From DATEDA01 sp963789885 (GTDB lineage: Bacteria > Pseudomonadota > Gammaproteobacteria > Burkholderiales > SG8-39), in the NCBI GenBank assembly GCA_963789885.1, contig CAWBNB010000003.1, positions 186,001-250,000 on the forward strand: a DNA stretch of 64,000 bases, read 5' to 3'. Below, piece after piece: positions 45,465 through 54,589 of this stretch (positions are counted from its first letter, which is position 1; the number at the start of each line of letters is the position of its first letter). The notes beneath the pieces are model-generated. The model had not been told where the DNA came from. It was given only the letters and a program-made list of their open reading frames with translations, and ran no database searches. The position numbers were made by a program, and so were the translations under genes.

Positions 45465-47034
45465 ATGGCACCGACGACCTTCCCGAGCAGGCCGCGCAAC
45501 ACACGCTCGCGGCCAATCCATTGATCGGGGTGCGCGGCGAGGACATTCTCGATTCGGCGCGCCTGCTCCTCGAGCAAACGGTGCGCAATCCCGGCGCGGC
45601 AGCGCGGGCATACTTGGCCTTCCTCGGTGAGCTCGCGCGAATCGCGACCGGCCGCTCCGAGCTTGCGCCCGAACCCCAGGACAAGCGCTTTGCCGACGTG
45701 GCGTGGAAGGAGAGTGTCGCCTACCGGGCGCTCGCACAGTATTACCTGGCCTGGAGCGGCGCGCTCGACCGCTTCGTGGACGAGGCGAGGATGGAGAAGC
45801 GCGACGCCGAGCGCGCCGGCTTCGTCGCCTCGCTCCTCGTGGACGCGATGTCGCCGACCAACACCATCGGTGGCAATCAGGTCGTCGATACCGGCGGCGC
45901 GAACCTGCTCCGCGGCCTCGAGAATTTCGTGGCGGACCTGGCGCGCAACGGCGGCATGCCCGTCCAGGTGGATGCCAGCAAGTTCGCCGTGGGCAGGAAC
46001 CTCGCAACGACGCCGGGATCGGTCGTCTATCGCAACGCGGTGATGGAGTTGATCCAGTACCGGCCCAGCGGGGCGGAGGGTCCACAAGCGGCCGCTGCTC
46101 ATCGCGCCCCCGCAGATCAACAAGTTCTACGTCTTCGACCTGGTGCCGGAAAAGAGCATCGTGCAGCTCGCGCTCAAGGGAGGCCTCCAGGCTTTCGCCA
46201 TCAGCTGGAAGAACCCCACTCGCGCCGAAAGCGGCTTCAGGCTCGACACGTACGTCGGCGCCCTGGAGGAAGCGGTGGACGTGATGCGCGGAATCACCGG
46301 GAGCGAAGACGTCAACGTCTGGGGCTCGTGCTCGGGCGGAATCACCGTGTCGGCCTTCCTCGCGCATCTGTCCGCGCGCGGCGAGCGCAAGGTTCACAGC
46401 GCCACGGTCGCGGTCCGCGTGCTCGACGTGGCGGCCGCGCAGGGCACGACGGCCGGGATCTTCGTCACCCCGGAGGCGATCGTTGCGGAGAAGACGGCTT
46501 CGCAGCTCGCCGGCGTGGTCGAAGGGCGGGAATTGGCGCGCATGTTTGCCTGGATGCGGCCGAACGATCTGATCTGGAACTACTGGGTCAACAACTGTCT
46601 GCTCGGCAACACGCCGCCCGCCTTCGACGTCCTCTACTGGAACAGCGACACGACGCGGCTCCCGGCGCGGGCTGCACGCCGACTTTCTCGATCTCATCGG
46701 CGCCGATCCGTACGTCAATCCCGGCCGGCTGCACGTGCGCGGCACGCCCCTCGACATGCGGCAGGTCGACATGGACAGCTACGTGGTTGCCGGCGTCACC
46801 GATCACATCACGCCTTGGCAGGGCTGCTACAACACCGCGCGGCTGTACGGGGAGCGCAGCACTTTCGTGCTCTCCAACAGCGGCCACATCCAGAGCCTCC
46901 TCAATCCGCCCGGAAATCCAAAGGCGTTCTCCTGATCCGGCGCGGCGCGCGAGCGGAGCGCGGACGCGTGGCTCGGGAGCGCGGAGAACCCGCCCCTCGG
47001 CGAAGCGCCCGGCCGATACGTCATGGAGAAATAG
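45465..47034 (+). pseudogene. phaC: Class I poly(3-hydroxyalkanoate) synthase (three frameshifts, one in-frame stop)
   Basis: Polymerises hydroxyacyl-CoA into carbon-storage polyester at granule surfaces. Start ATG 45465; a missing C near 45483 shifts into PEQAAQHTLAANPLIGVRG, the usual PhaC opening. An extra base near 46079 leads to VHKRPLLIAPPQINKFYVFD and the lipase-like box GSCSGG with the catalytic cysteine; another near 46670 leads to LHADFLDLIG, the catalytic aspartate in VTDHITPW and histidine in SNSGHIQSLLNPPGNPK. TGA at 46933 interrupts before a C-terminal tail that continues in frame to TAG 47034. Repaired length about 522 residues, short for class I (about 560-590). Confidence 0.85.
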
Positions 47035-47678
47035 GTGCCGGCAAGCCCACCGGCAAAGCTGCAGATCGGCGTGCATGAAGTCGGCGGGCACACGCTGCGT
47101 GTCGGCGTGCGCCCCGGGGACGCCGCGCGGCCGCCGTTGCTTCTGTTCAACGGCATCGGCGCGGGGTCGAGCCGTTTCTCGAGTTGCTGGAGGAGCCCGC
47201 GGCGATCTTCTTCGACGTGCCCGGCGTCGGCGGCTCGCCCGCGCCGGCGCTGCCGTACCGTCCATCGACGCTGGCGCGGCTCAGCGCGCGCCTGCTCGAC
47301 CAGCTGGGACACGACCGGGCGGATGTGCTGGGCGTTTCCTGGGGCGGGGCGCTCGCGCAGCAGTTCGCGTTCCAGCATGCGAGCCGTTGCCGGCGAGTGG
47401 TGCTCGCGGCGGCCTCGCCGGGCCATCTGATGATTCCCGGACGACTCACCGTGCTGCTCAAGATGGCGAGCCCACGCCGCTACCGGGACGCCGAGTACAT
47501 GAAGCGGATTCTCGATGTACCAGGCGAGCTTCGCGGTCAGGAAGTGAAGTTCACGGGCATGCAGTAACTGCTCGGCTTCGCTCATCCGAACTTCTACTTC
47601 CACGTGACGACTGCCTACAACATCCTGCGCCGCAATGGTGTCGAGATCGGGAAGCGGGATTTCATCGGGAATGCCTGA
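47035..47678 (+). pseudogene. PHA depolymerase-like hydrolase fused to the end of a DUF1993 gene
   Basis: Starting at GTG 47035, directly after the phaC TAG, the frame reads as an alpha/beta hydrolase of the PhaZ/depolymerase group: RPPLLLFNGIGAG, then after a missing base in a G-run near 47164, FFDVPGVGGSPAPALPYR and the nucleophile elbow LGVSWGGALAQQ. After YMKRI (near 47510) the sequence changes to the C-terminal part of DUF1993: RGQEVKFTGMQ, an in-frame TAA at 47565, then GFAHPNFYFHVTTAYNILRR and ends at TGA 47678. The catalytic Asp/His of the hydrolase are missing. This looks like a deletion junction. Confidence 0.65.
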
Positions 47679-47723
47679 CTCCGCGGCGTTCTCATCATTC
47701 CGCGGGAATGTTCGGTCAGCCCG

Positions 47724-48614
47724 CTAAGCCGTTGCCGGCGGCGCGGTACAGACTTCCTCGTAGCGATAGCGGCGCTTCAACAGCCCGTTGTATTCGAAGA
47801 CATCCAGCGTTCTTTCATAGGCCGCACGCGTAATTTCCACATGCGGCGTCCAGCAGCCGAGCTGCTGATACGTTGCGATGCAATCGGCCAGTACGTTCTC
47901 ATCGATATCGCGAAAGTACGGTTTCTCCGCCTTGGCAATCTCGGCGGCAGGCGTTTCGTTCATGTAGGCCCGGGTCTTCTTGTAGGCACGCATGAACGCC
48001 TTCGCCATGTCCGTCTGGAGCCAGTCGCGGGTCGCCGCAAGACTGGAGAAACCACATGGTCCGATCTGTTTGCCGACTTGGGCCACGACGTGCCCGACGC
48101 CATCGGCTTGCAGTTGCTGCGGGAACGGACCCTGCTCCTGCACGTACTGTCCCTGGCCCTCACGGAAGGCCTGATCGATTTCGGCGGCGCCGCCGGGGCA
48201 GATGGCCTTTATTTTGTTGAAATCGATACCCGCCCTGTAGCAGGCGTACTTGAACATGGCGAGTGGCTGGCCACCGTTGAACATGACGACTTCGGCGCCC
48301 TCCAGCTTGGCCCACCTGAACGCGGGATCCGCCTCGCGTCCGGTGAGGAAGAACCCGTCCATCTCGTTGACCTGGGCGAAATGGACTGCGGCCGGCGTCT
48401 CCCCCTTGTTGAGCGACGCGAACCCCTGGCTCAGGGCCGATTGGACGACGTGAGCGGAGCCGTCTTTCAAGGCAGCAAGTGCCGAGACGCCCGGCGGCGA
48501 AATCGACCATTCCGGATCCAGGCCTTCCGCTTTGAGGAATCCGCCGGACATCGTCGAAATGAGCGGCGAGTAGAACGCGGAAAACAAGGTGAATTGGATG
48601 TTGATCTTGTCCAA
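47724..48614 (-). CDS. NMT1/THI5-like ABC-type substrate-binding protein
   Basis: Binding protein of 296 residues in the NMT1/THI5/SsuA fold. I chose TTG 48614, preceded by GAGAGG at good spacing, because family-like sequence starts there (KINIQFTLFSAFYSPLISTM); the longer frame upstream is not family-like. Conserved segments include GGFLKAEGLDPEWSISPPGV, HFAQVNEMDGFFLTGRE and GCWTPHVEITRAAYE. There is no clear signal peptide, so it may be cytosolic or need a different export start. No ABC permease is adjacent. Ligand unknown; family members bind pyrimidines, sulfonates or similar. Confidence 0.75.
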   Translation of the reverse strand: MDKINIQFTLFSAFYSPLISTMSGGFLKAEGLDPEWSISPPGVSALAALKDGSAHVVQSALSQGFASLNKGETPAAVHFAQVNEMDGFFLTGREADPAFRWAKLEGAEVVMFNGGQPLAMFKYACYRAGIDFNKIKAICPGGAAEIDQAFREGQGQYVQEQGPFPQQLQADGVGHVVAQVGKQIGPCGFSSLAATRDWLQTDMAKAFMRAYKKTRAYMNETPAAEIAKAEKPYFRDIDENVLADCIATYQQLGCWTPHVEITRAAYERTLDVFEYNGLLKRRYRYEEVCTAPPATA

Positions 48615-48772
48615 GGCGCTGTACCTCTCGGTTGCGGGTGGGCTGCCGATGCTCGCGGCGACCATCCTAAGGTATTCTTTGATCGACGGCGAACGTCGGC
48701 TCCTGGCTTGACCGCCACCCAAAACGAGCCCGCCATCGAAACGCCTATCGCGCTGAGAGGTCACCGGCAGCC

Positions 48773-49344
48773 GTGGAACACAGGCAAGAACGCGCGGTCG
48801 CGCTGATCTGTCATCCCGAAACTCGCAGCGACGCGATACACGGCGTTCGAGCGCGCGTAACCAGGACGGCCGACGGCATTCTGGCCGTCCACTACTCGCT
48901 GGAGGGAGACCTCGATCGCCTGCGCGTTCCGCGCCCGCGGACACCACGTATCGCCGAGCGCCTTTGGCAGCAGACGTGTTGCGAGATATTCGTGGCGAGC
49001 AAAGGGCTCGCCCGGCTACCACGAATTCAACTTCGGACCTTCCGGCGAGTGGGCGGCATATGCATTCGCGCGCTATCGCAACGGCGGGCTGCTTGCTGAC
49101 GAGGCAGCTGAATCCGGGGATTGCCGTGCGCAACACGGCGGGAGGATTGGAGCTCGACGCGCGAGTGCGCCTAAGCCGCCTGTCGCTGACGCACCGCAGC
49201 ACGAGCCTTTCGCTCGCGGTGTCGGCCGTCGTCGAGGATGACTCCGGTAAGCTTTCCTATTGGGCGCTTGGGCATCCTCCGGGCAAGCCGGATTTCCACC
49301 ATCCCGACGCGTTCGCTCTGGAGTTCGATGAAATTCGGAATTGA
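48773..49344 (+). pseudogene. DOMON-like domain protein (two frameshifts)
   Basis: About 189 residues after repair. GTG 48773 opens ALICHPETRSDAIHGVRARV and LAVHYSLEGDLDRLRVP, then an extra A near 49001 shifts into GSPGYHEFNFGPSGEWAAYA, and an extra G near 49107 into LNPGIAVRNTAGGLELDARV, ending SYWALGHPPGKPDFHHPDAF. This order matches the small bacterial DOMON-like family often found beside DUF1343 genes; its function is unknown, possibly carbohydrate binding. Its end overlaps the NamZ start by 17 bases, so the two are likely an operon. Confidence 0.75.
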
Positions 49345-50533
49345 TCGCCTGCTTGAAGATCGGGCGCTGCGAAAACCGCTGGCAGGCAAGCGAGTGGCGC
49401 TGCTCGCGCATCCGGCGTCGGTGACGCGCGATCTCGTTCATTCGCTTGACGCGTTAGCTGCCCTCGAAGACATCCAGCTTGCGGCCGCCTTCGGGCCCCA
49501 GCACGGACTGCGCGGCGACAAGCAGGACAACATGATCGAGTCGCCGCACTTCACCGACGCTGTGCACCGGATCCCGGTCTTCAGCCTGTACGGCGATGTG
49601 CGGCGGCCGACAGCGGCCATGATGGACACCTTCGACGTGCTGCTCGTCGACCTGCAGGACGTGGGTTGCCGGGTCTACACCTTCGTCACGACGCTGCGTT
49701 ACGTTCTCGAAGCGGCTGCGGAGCGGGGCAAGGCGGTCTGGGTGCTCGACCGACCCAACCCCGCCGGGCGTCCGATCGAGGGGCTGCTGCTGCGCGCCGG
49801 ATGGGAAAGCTTCGTCGGCGCGGGGCCGCTCCCGATGCGCCACGGTCTGACGCTCGGGGAGCTCGCGAAGTGGTTTCTGCGCACGCTTCGCCTCGACGTG
49901 GAGTGCGAGGTCGTGACGATGGAGGGCTGGCGTCCGGACGCCGCACCCGGATACGGTTGGGCGCTCGGCGAACGGGCGTGGGTCAACCCGAGCCCCAATG
50001 CGCCCAATCCCTGGATGGCCCGCTGCTACGCCGGAACCGTGATGCTGGAAGGCACGACGCTGTCGGAAGGGCGCGGCACGACCCGGCCGCTCGAGCTGTT
50101 CGGAGCGCCCGATCTCGAGCCGCGTTCCCTGATGGGCATGATGGAATCGCTCGCACCGCAATGGCTGCGCGGTTGCCGGCTGCGGGCTTGCTGGTTCGAG
50201 CCGACCTTTCACAAGCACATCGGCGAGCTCTGCGCCGGTCTGCAGATCCACGTCGACGATCCGGCTTACGATCACGACGCATTTCGCCCGTGGCGACTGG
50301 TCGCGCTCGCGTTCAAGGCGCTCCGCGCGCTGCGCCCCGAGTACGGATTGTGGCGCGACTTCCCGTACGAGTACGAACACGGTCGTCTCGCAATCGATGT
50401 GATCAACGGCGGCGAGCTGTTGCGGGCCTGGGTGGACGATCCCGCCGCCACGGCCGCAGATCTCGACGCGCTTACCCATCCCGATGAGGATGCGTGGCGT
50501 GACGAACGCGAAGCCGTGCTGCTTTATCGCTGA
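49328..50533 (+). CDS. DUF1343 exo-beta-N-acetylmuramidase (NamZ-like)
   Basis: A 401-residue enzyme of the family shown in Bacillus/Tannerella relatives to release terminal N-acetylmuramic acid from peptidoglycan fragments. Start ATG 49328. Family segments: RVALLAHPASVTRDLVHSLD, AAFGPQHGLRGDKQDNMIES, the conserved DVLLVDLQDVGCRVYTFVTT, VWVLDRPNPAGRPIEGLLL and EGTTLSEGRGTTRPLELFGA. No signal peptide appears at this start, which would place it in the cytoplasm, as with recycling enzymes. The overlapping DOMON-like gene upstream supports co-expression. Confidence 0.85.
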   Translation: MKFGIDRLLEDRALRKPLAGKRVALLAHPASVTRDLVHSLDALAALEDIQLAAAFGPQHGLRGDKQDNMIESPHFTDAVHRIPVFSLYGDVRRPTAAMMDTFDVLLVDLQDVGCRVYTFVTTLRYVLEAAAERGKAVWVLDRPNPAGRPIEGLLLRAGWESFVGAGPLPMRHGLTLGELAKWFLRTLRLDVECEVVTMEGWRPDAAPGYGWALGERAWVNPSPNAPNPWMARCYAGTVMLEGTTLSEGRGTTRPLELFGAPDLEPRSLMGMMESLAPQWLRGCRLRACWFEPTFHKHIGELCAGLQIHVDDPAYDHDAFRPWRLVALAFKALRALRPEYGLWRDFPYEYEHGRLAIDVINGGELLRAWVDDPAATAADLDALTHPDEDAWRDEREAVLLYR

Positions 50534-50544
50534 ACCGGCGCGGG

Positions 50545-51285
50545 ATGCCCAAGACCAAGTCGATGGCTCGTACCGGCAAGTCCCGCGCGGCCGGCCGCTT
50601 GCAGGCTCGCACGCTTTCACGCCCTGCGCTGCAGTCCGTTGAACGCGCGATCCGGTCGCCCGCGATTGCGCGTCCGTCGCTGGCGGAGAGGGTGCGCGGG
50701 GAGGTTCTCCGTCGCATCCTGAGGGGCGAGATCCAGCCGGGCGAGCGCATCGTCGAGATGCGCATCGCACAGGAGCTCGGGACGAGCCAGGCGCCCGTCC
50801 GGGAAGCGCTGAGGGCCCTGGAAGTCCTCGGCGTCGTCGAATCGAGCCTGAATCGCGGCGCTCGCGTACGAATGACGGAAGCGAGGGAGCTCGTCGAGAT
50901 CACCAGCGTCCGCGCGGAGCTCGAGGGCTACGCCGCGAGCCTGGCGAGCGGGCCGCTGAAAGGCCGCACCGCCGAGCTCGAGAAGCAGATCGTGGTCATG
51001 AAGGACGCGGCGAAGCGCCACGACATGCGCCGGTTTGCGGAAGCGAACACCGCCTTTCACCGGCACATCGTGGCGGCAACCGGCAACGCCACGCTGCTCG
51101 AGATCTGGACGAGGCTGGACGTGAAAGCGCACACGATCATGAACGTGCTCCGCGGCCACCGCGATCTCGCGCGCGTCGCCGACTCGCACCGGCCGATCGT
51201 TGCAGCGCTGAAATCCGGCGATGCGCGCGCGGCTCGTGGGGCGACCCGCAAGCACATCCTCGGCCTCAAGCTCGTGGCGACGTAG
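50545..51285 (+). CDS. GntR family transcription regulator, FCD subfamily
   Basis: DNA-binding regulator of 246 residues. After a basic, disordered N-terminal stretch (about 40 residues) comes the winged helix, SLAERVRGEVLRRILRGEIQ to the recognition helix region TSQAPVREALRALEVLGVVE. The FCD ligand-binding domain follows, with RAELEGYAASLA and metal/ligand residues in ANTAFHRHIVAATGN and DSHRPIVAAL. FCD members sense organic acids, often sugar acids. It precedes the ABC transporter operon and a perfect palindrome, so it likely represses it until an imported acid is present. Confidence 0.88.
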   Translation: MPKTKSMARTGKSRAAGRLQARTLSRPALQSVERAIRSPAIARPSLAERVRGEVLRRILRGEIQPGERIVEMRIAQELGTSQAPVREALRALEVLGVVESSLNRGARVRMTEARELVEITSVRAELEGYAASLASGPLKGRTAELEKQIVVMKDAAKRHDMRRFAEANTAFHRHIVAATGNATLLEIWTRLDVKAHTIMNVLRGHRDLARVADSHRPIVAALKSGDARAARGATRKHILGLKLVAT

Positions 51286-51311
51286 CCAGCGACACCGCAC
51301 CGCAGCACCGG

Positions 51312-51327
51312 GGATTATCGATAATCC
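51312..51327. promoter_or_regulatory. Perfect 16-bp palindrome, likely GntR operator
   Basis: GGATTATCGATAATCC is an exact inverted repeat, strikingly AT-rich for this genome, 87 bases before the start of the binding-protein gene and 26 bases after the GntR gene. FCD regulators commonly bind such AT-rich palindromes; the adjacent GntR product is the natural candidate. Confidence 0.55.
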
Positions 51328-51413
51328 ATGTTGCCAGCTACGGGGCGCGATGCTAGCCTGCATTCGCGCGATTCCGCAGTCCGTACACGTCAGCCGATAG
51401 GAGGAGACGAGTC

Positions 51414-52784
51414 ATGGTGGATTCCACATCGAGAAAGGCAAAGCCCGTAGTCGACAAGAGCACGCGCCGACGCGTGCTGCGCGGCCTGGGCGTCGCGGGT
51501 GTGGGGGCAGCAGTCGGCGCCGCCAGCCGCTGGTCCTTTGCGCAGGGCAAGGCGCCGATCAACCTCAGCTTCTGGACGTTCGACAACCCGCAGCAGCGTC
51601 CGTGGCTCGCGAAGCGCATCAAGCTCTATACGGACAAGAACCCGAACGTCAAGGTCGACTTCCAGTGGTTCCCGTTCGGCGACCTCGGCAAGAAGCTGAG
51701 CGTCGGCTTCGCCACCGGCACGGCGCCGGAGGGCTTCGTCAGCCAGGACTGGTTCATGCCGGTATGGCTGGACAAGGGGCTGATCGCGCCGATGGACGTG
51801 TCGCGTCTCGGCTACTCGTCGCTGGCGGCGTTCAGCAGCGACTTCGCGCCGGCGTTCGTCCAGGGCGCGACCAAGGACGGGAAGGCCTACGGGTATCCGC
51901 TGTGGTTCTACGGGTACCTCAACTACCTGAACACGAGGGACTTCAAGCAGGTCGGCCTCGATCCGGCGAAGGATGCACCGCAGACCTGGGAGCAGCTGGG
52001 CGAGGTGGCGAAGCGCCTGACGATCAAGGACGGAGGCAAGTTCACGCGCCAGGGCTTCAAGTTCGCGATGCACGCCCCGGCGTGGACGATGATCCAGTTC
52101 AACCCGATTCTCATCGGGGCCGGAGGGAGCTGGTTCGATGCCAGCGGAAAATGCACCGTCAACAACGCGGCGGGGGTCAAGGCGATGACGGTGCGCGCAT
52201 CCATCGCGCGGCAGTACGGGGCGGAAGATCCCGCGGACACGATCGCGACGCCGCCGCTCCCGCAGCTCGACTGGTTCAAGGAGCGCGCCTCGATGTTCTT
52301 CTGTCACCCGATTCCGCCGACGCTGATCCAGGCGCAAAACCCGAAGATGGCGGCGGAGCAGTACTACGCGGAGGTCCAGTATCCGGCCTTCCAGGCCGGC
52401 AAGGGCTTCTCGAGCACCTACGGCTTCAACCTCGTGATCAGCGCGCAGGCGTCGAAGGACAAGCAGGAGGTGCTGCACGACATGTACCGGTTCGTCATGA
52501 GCGATCCGGTGGACTGCTGGAAGGACACGGCGCCCTTCACCATGGCGCGCAAGAGCGGTTGGGTGGACAACCCGGCGGTGAAGAGCTTCCCGCACATGGA
52601 GGAATTCATCATCGCGCGGGACCAGGGCGTGTTCCTGCCGCGAACGCTCGTGTACAACGAGCTGGCCGACGCCATGCACCGCGCAGTGCAGAAGATCATG
52701 CTCAACAAGGCGGACATCAAGGCGAGCCTCGATGAGGCGGCCGCCGAGGTCGACCGGGCGACGGCGGCGTACAAGAAGGGATAG
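51414..52784 (+). CDS. ABC transporter extracellular solute-binding protein (family 1 type), Tat signal
   Basis: Periplasmic receptor of 456 residues for a MalEFG-type importer. ATG 51414 follows TAGGAGGAGACGAGTC. A twin-arginine signal TRRRVLRGLGVAGVGAAVG (about residues 22-40) precedes the mature protein at about residue 50. The fold is typical of carbohydrate or oligosaccharide receptors: INLSFWTFDNPQQRPWLAKR, DGKAYGYPLWFYGYLNYLNT, GFSSTYGFNLVISAQASKDK. First gene of a long operon. Sugar class ligand is inferred from family. Confidence 0.88.
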   Translation: MVDSTSRKAKPVVDKSTRRRVLRGLGVAGVGAAVGAASRWSFAQGKAPINLSFWTFDNPQQRPWLAKRIKLYTDKNPNVKVDFQWFPFGDLGKKLSVGFATGTAPEGFVSQDWFMPVWLDKGLIAPMDVSRLGYSSLAAFSSDFAPAFVQGATKDGKAYGYPLWFYGYLNYLNTRDFKQVGLDPAKDAPQTWEQLGEVAKRLTIKDGGKFTRQGFKFAMHAPAWTMIQFNPILIGAGGSWFDASGKCTVNNAAGVKAMTVRASIARQYGAEDPADTIATPPLPQLDWFKERASMFFCHPIPPTLIQAQNPKMAAEQYYAEVQYPAFQAGKGFSSTYGFNLVISAQASKDKQEVLHDMYRFVMSDPVDCWKDTAPFTMARKSGWVDNPAVKSFPHMEEFIIARDQGVFLPRTLVYNELADAMHRAVQKIMLNKADIKASLDEAAAEVDRATAAYKKG

Positions 52785-52789
52785 ACGGC

Positions 52790-53737
52790 ATGCACGGTGC
52801 AGCGGCGCCCGCCCGCGCCAAGGCGGGCGCCGTCGGCTTGAGTCGGGGGTCGCGGGGGTTTGGCGCTCGGCACCGCATCCAGCTGTGGGGGGTCGGCTTC
52901 ATCCTGCCCACGGTCCTGTTTTTCGCCGTCTTCAAGTACGGTCCAATGCTCTGGGCGCTGGAGCTCAGCTTCACGTCCTACGACATGGTGTCGGCCCCGC
53001 ATTTCGTCGGTCTCGACAACTATCGCAGTCTCGTCGCTGATCCGATCTTCCGTGAGACGCTCCTCAACACGCTGGTCTACATCGGCGGCTCGACGCTGCT
53101 GATCACCCTGGTCGGGCTCGGGCTCGCGCTGGCGATCAGCACGCGGGTGCCCGGGGCGCGTCACTGCATGACCGCCATGTTCCTCACCAACCTGATGCCG
53201 ATCATCGCGGTGTGCCTGGTCTGGCGGTTCCTGCTGCACCCGCACGGGTTGATCACGCAGCTCCTGCACCCGTTCGGCATCGATCGCATCGACTGGCTGA
53301 CCACGTCGACGACGGCGATGCCGGCCATCATCCTCGTGACGGTGTGGCGCTTCGCGCCCTACTTCATGGTGGTCTTCCTGGCGGGGCTGCTGGCGATCCC
53401 GGACGAGTACTACGAAGCGGCGAGGATCGACGGCGCGACCGCGCTTCAGCGGTTCCGGTACGTCACGCTGCCGATGCTCGCCCCGATCCTGTTCTTCGTC
53501 GTCGTCGTTGCGGCGCTGCTGTGCGCCCGGATCTTCCTCATGCCGTACATCATCACCGGCGGAGGGCCCGGGAACGCCACCCGGGTGCTCTCGATGCTGA
53601 TCTACGAGACCGGCTTCTCGTACCTCAAGATGGGCCGCGCGGCGGCGATCTCGGCGGTCCTGTTCGCCATCATGATGGTCTTCACTTTCCTGCAGATGCG
53701 GGTCTACATGCGTCGCGAGGAGGCCTACCTCCGATGA
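52790..53737 (+). CDS. ABC transporter permease, MalF type
   Basis: Inner-membrane permease of 315 residues with six helices, preceded by an unusual alanine/glycine/arginine-rich N-terminal extension of about 28 residues. The EAA loop that contacts the ATPase is EYYEAARIDGATALQRFRYV TLP-like (about residues 205-226). It begins five bases after the binding-protein gene and its stop overlaps the next permease as ATGA. Confidence 0.9.
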   Translation: MHGAAAPARAKAGAVGLSRGSRGFGARHRIQLWGVGFILPTVLFFAVFKYGPMLWALELSFTSYDMVSAPHFVGLDNYRSLVADPIFRETLLNTLVYIGGSTLLITLVGLGLALAISTRVPGARHCMTAMFLTNLMPIIAVCLVWRFLLHPHGLITQLLHPFGIDRIDWLTTSTTAMPAIILVTVWRFAPYFMVVFLAGLLAIPDEYYEAARIDGATALQRFRYVTLPMLAPILFFVVVVAALLCARIFLMPYIITGGGPGNATRVLSMLIYETGFSYLKMGRAAAISAVLFAIMMVFTFLQMRVYMRREEAYLR

Positions 53738-54579
53738 TCGGCCCGAAGGCCTGGCTGAGTTCCGGCTCGATGCCGCGCCGCTGGCTGGGCACCGTTGCGC
53801 TCGCCGCGCTCGCGTTCGCCTTCGTGCTCCCGATCCTGTGGATGACCACGACGTCGTTCCAGGCCGGCGAGAAGATGTTCCAGCTCACGACCGAGTGGAT
53901 CCCGGCAGTCTGGCACCCGGAGAATTATCCCAACGCGCTATCCCGCGCGGCGTTCCCGCGCTATTTCCTGAACAGCGGGATCGTCTCGATCGCGGTCATG
54001 GCGAGCAATCTGGTCTTCTGCACCCTTGCCGGATACGGCCTCGCGAAATTCCGCTTCCCGGGCGATCGCTTCGCGCTGCTCCTCATCCTGAGCACGCTGA
54101 TGCTGCCGCTCGAGGTCACGCTGGTGCCGACGTTCCTCGTGATCCACAAGTTCGAGTGGCTCAACACCTATCAGGGGATCGCCGGGCCGCTGCTGATCGA
54201 CGCGTTCGGGGTCTTCCTGATGCGCCAGTCGATGCTCTCGGTGTCGAACGAGTACCTCGAGGCGGCGCGCATCGACGGCGCGGGCGAGCTGAGGATCCTG
54301 TGGCAGATCGTGCTGCCGCAGTGCAAGCCGGCGCTCGCGGTGCTCGCCGTATTCTCGTTCCGCGACAGCTGGGACCAGTTCCTGTGGCCGCTGACCGTGG
54401 TGTCGGTCGACCGGTTCCGGACCTATCCGCTTGGCCTCGCCCTGTTCGGCGACGACTACGGCAACCCCCCCACCGAGCAGATGGCGATCGCGGTGCTCGC
54501 GACGATCCCGATGTTCCTGCTCTTCGCAGTGCTGCAGCGCGCCGTGCAGCGCGGCTTCGGCCTGAGCGGGCTCAAGTAA
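53734..54579 (+). CDS. ABC transporter permease, MalG type
   Basis: Second permease, 281 residues and six helices, starting at ATG 53734 inside the stop of the first. The EAA loop is EYLEAARIDGAGELRILWQI (about residues 170-189). FALLLILSTLMLPLEVTLVP is the usual MalG helix with conserved prolines. Together with the MalF-type subunit it forms the translocation pore. No ATPase gene follows, so a shared MsiK/UgpC-type ATPase encoded elsewhere is required. Confidence 0.9.
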   Translation: MIGPKAWLSSGSMPRRWLGTVALAALAFAFVLPILWMTTTSFQAGEKMFQLTTEWIPAVWHPENYPNALSRAAFPRYFLNSGIVSIAVMASNLVFCTLAGYGLAKFRFPGDRFALLLILSTLMLPLEVTLVPTFLVIHKFEWLNTYQGIAGPLLIDAFGVFLMRQSMLSVSNEYLEAARIDGAGELRILWQIVLPQCKPALAVLAVFSFRDSWDQFLWPLTVVSVDRFRTYPLGLALFGDDYGNPPTEQMAIAVLATIPMFLLFAVLQRAVQRGFGLSGLK

Positions 54580-54589
54580 GGAGTTGCAA

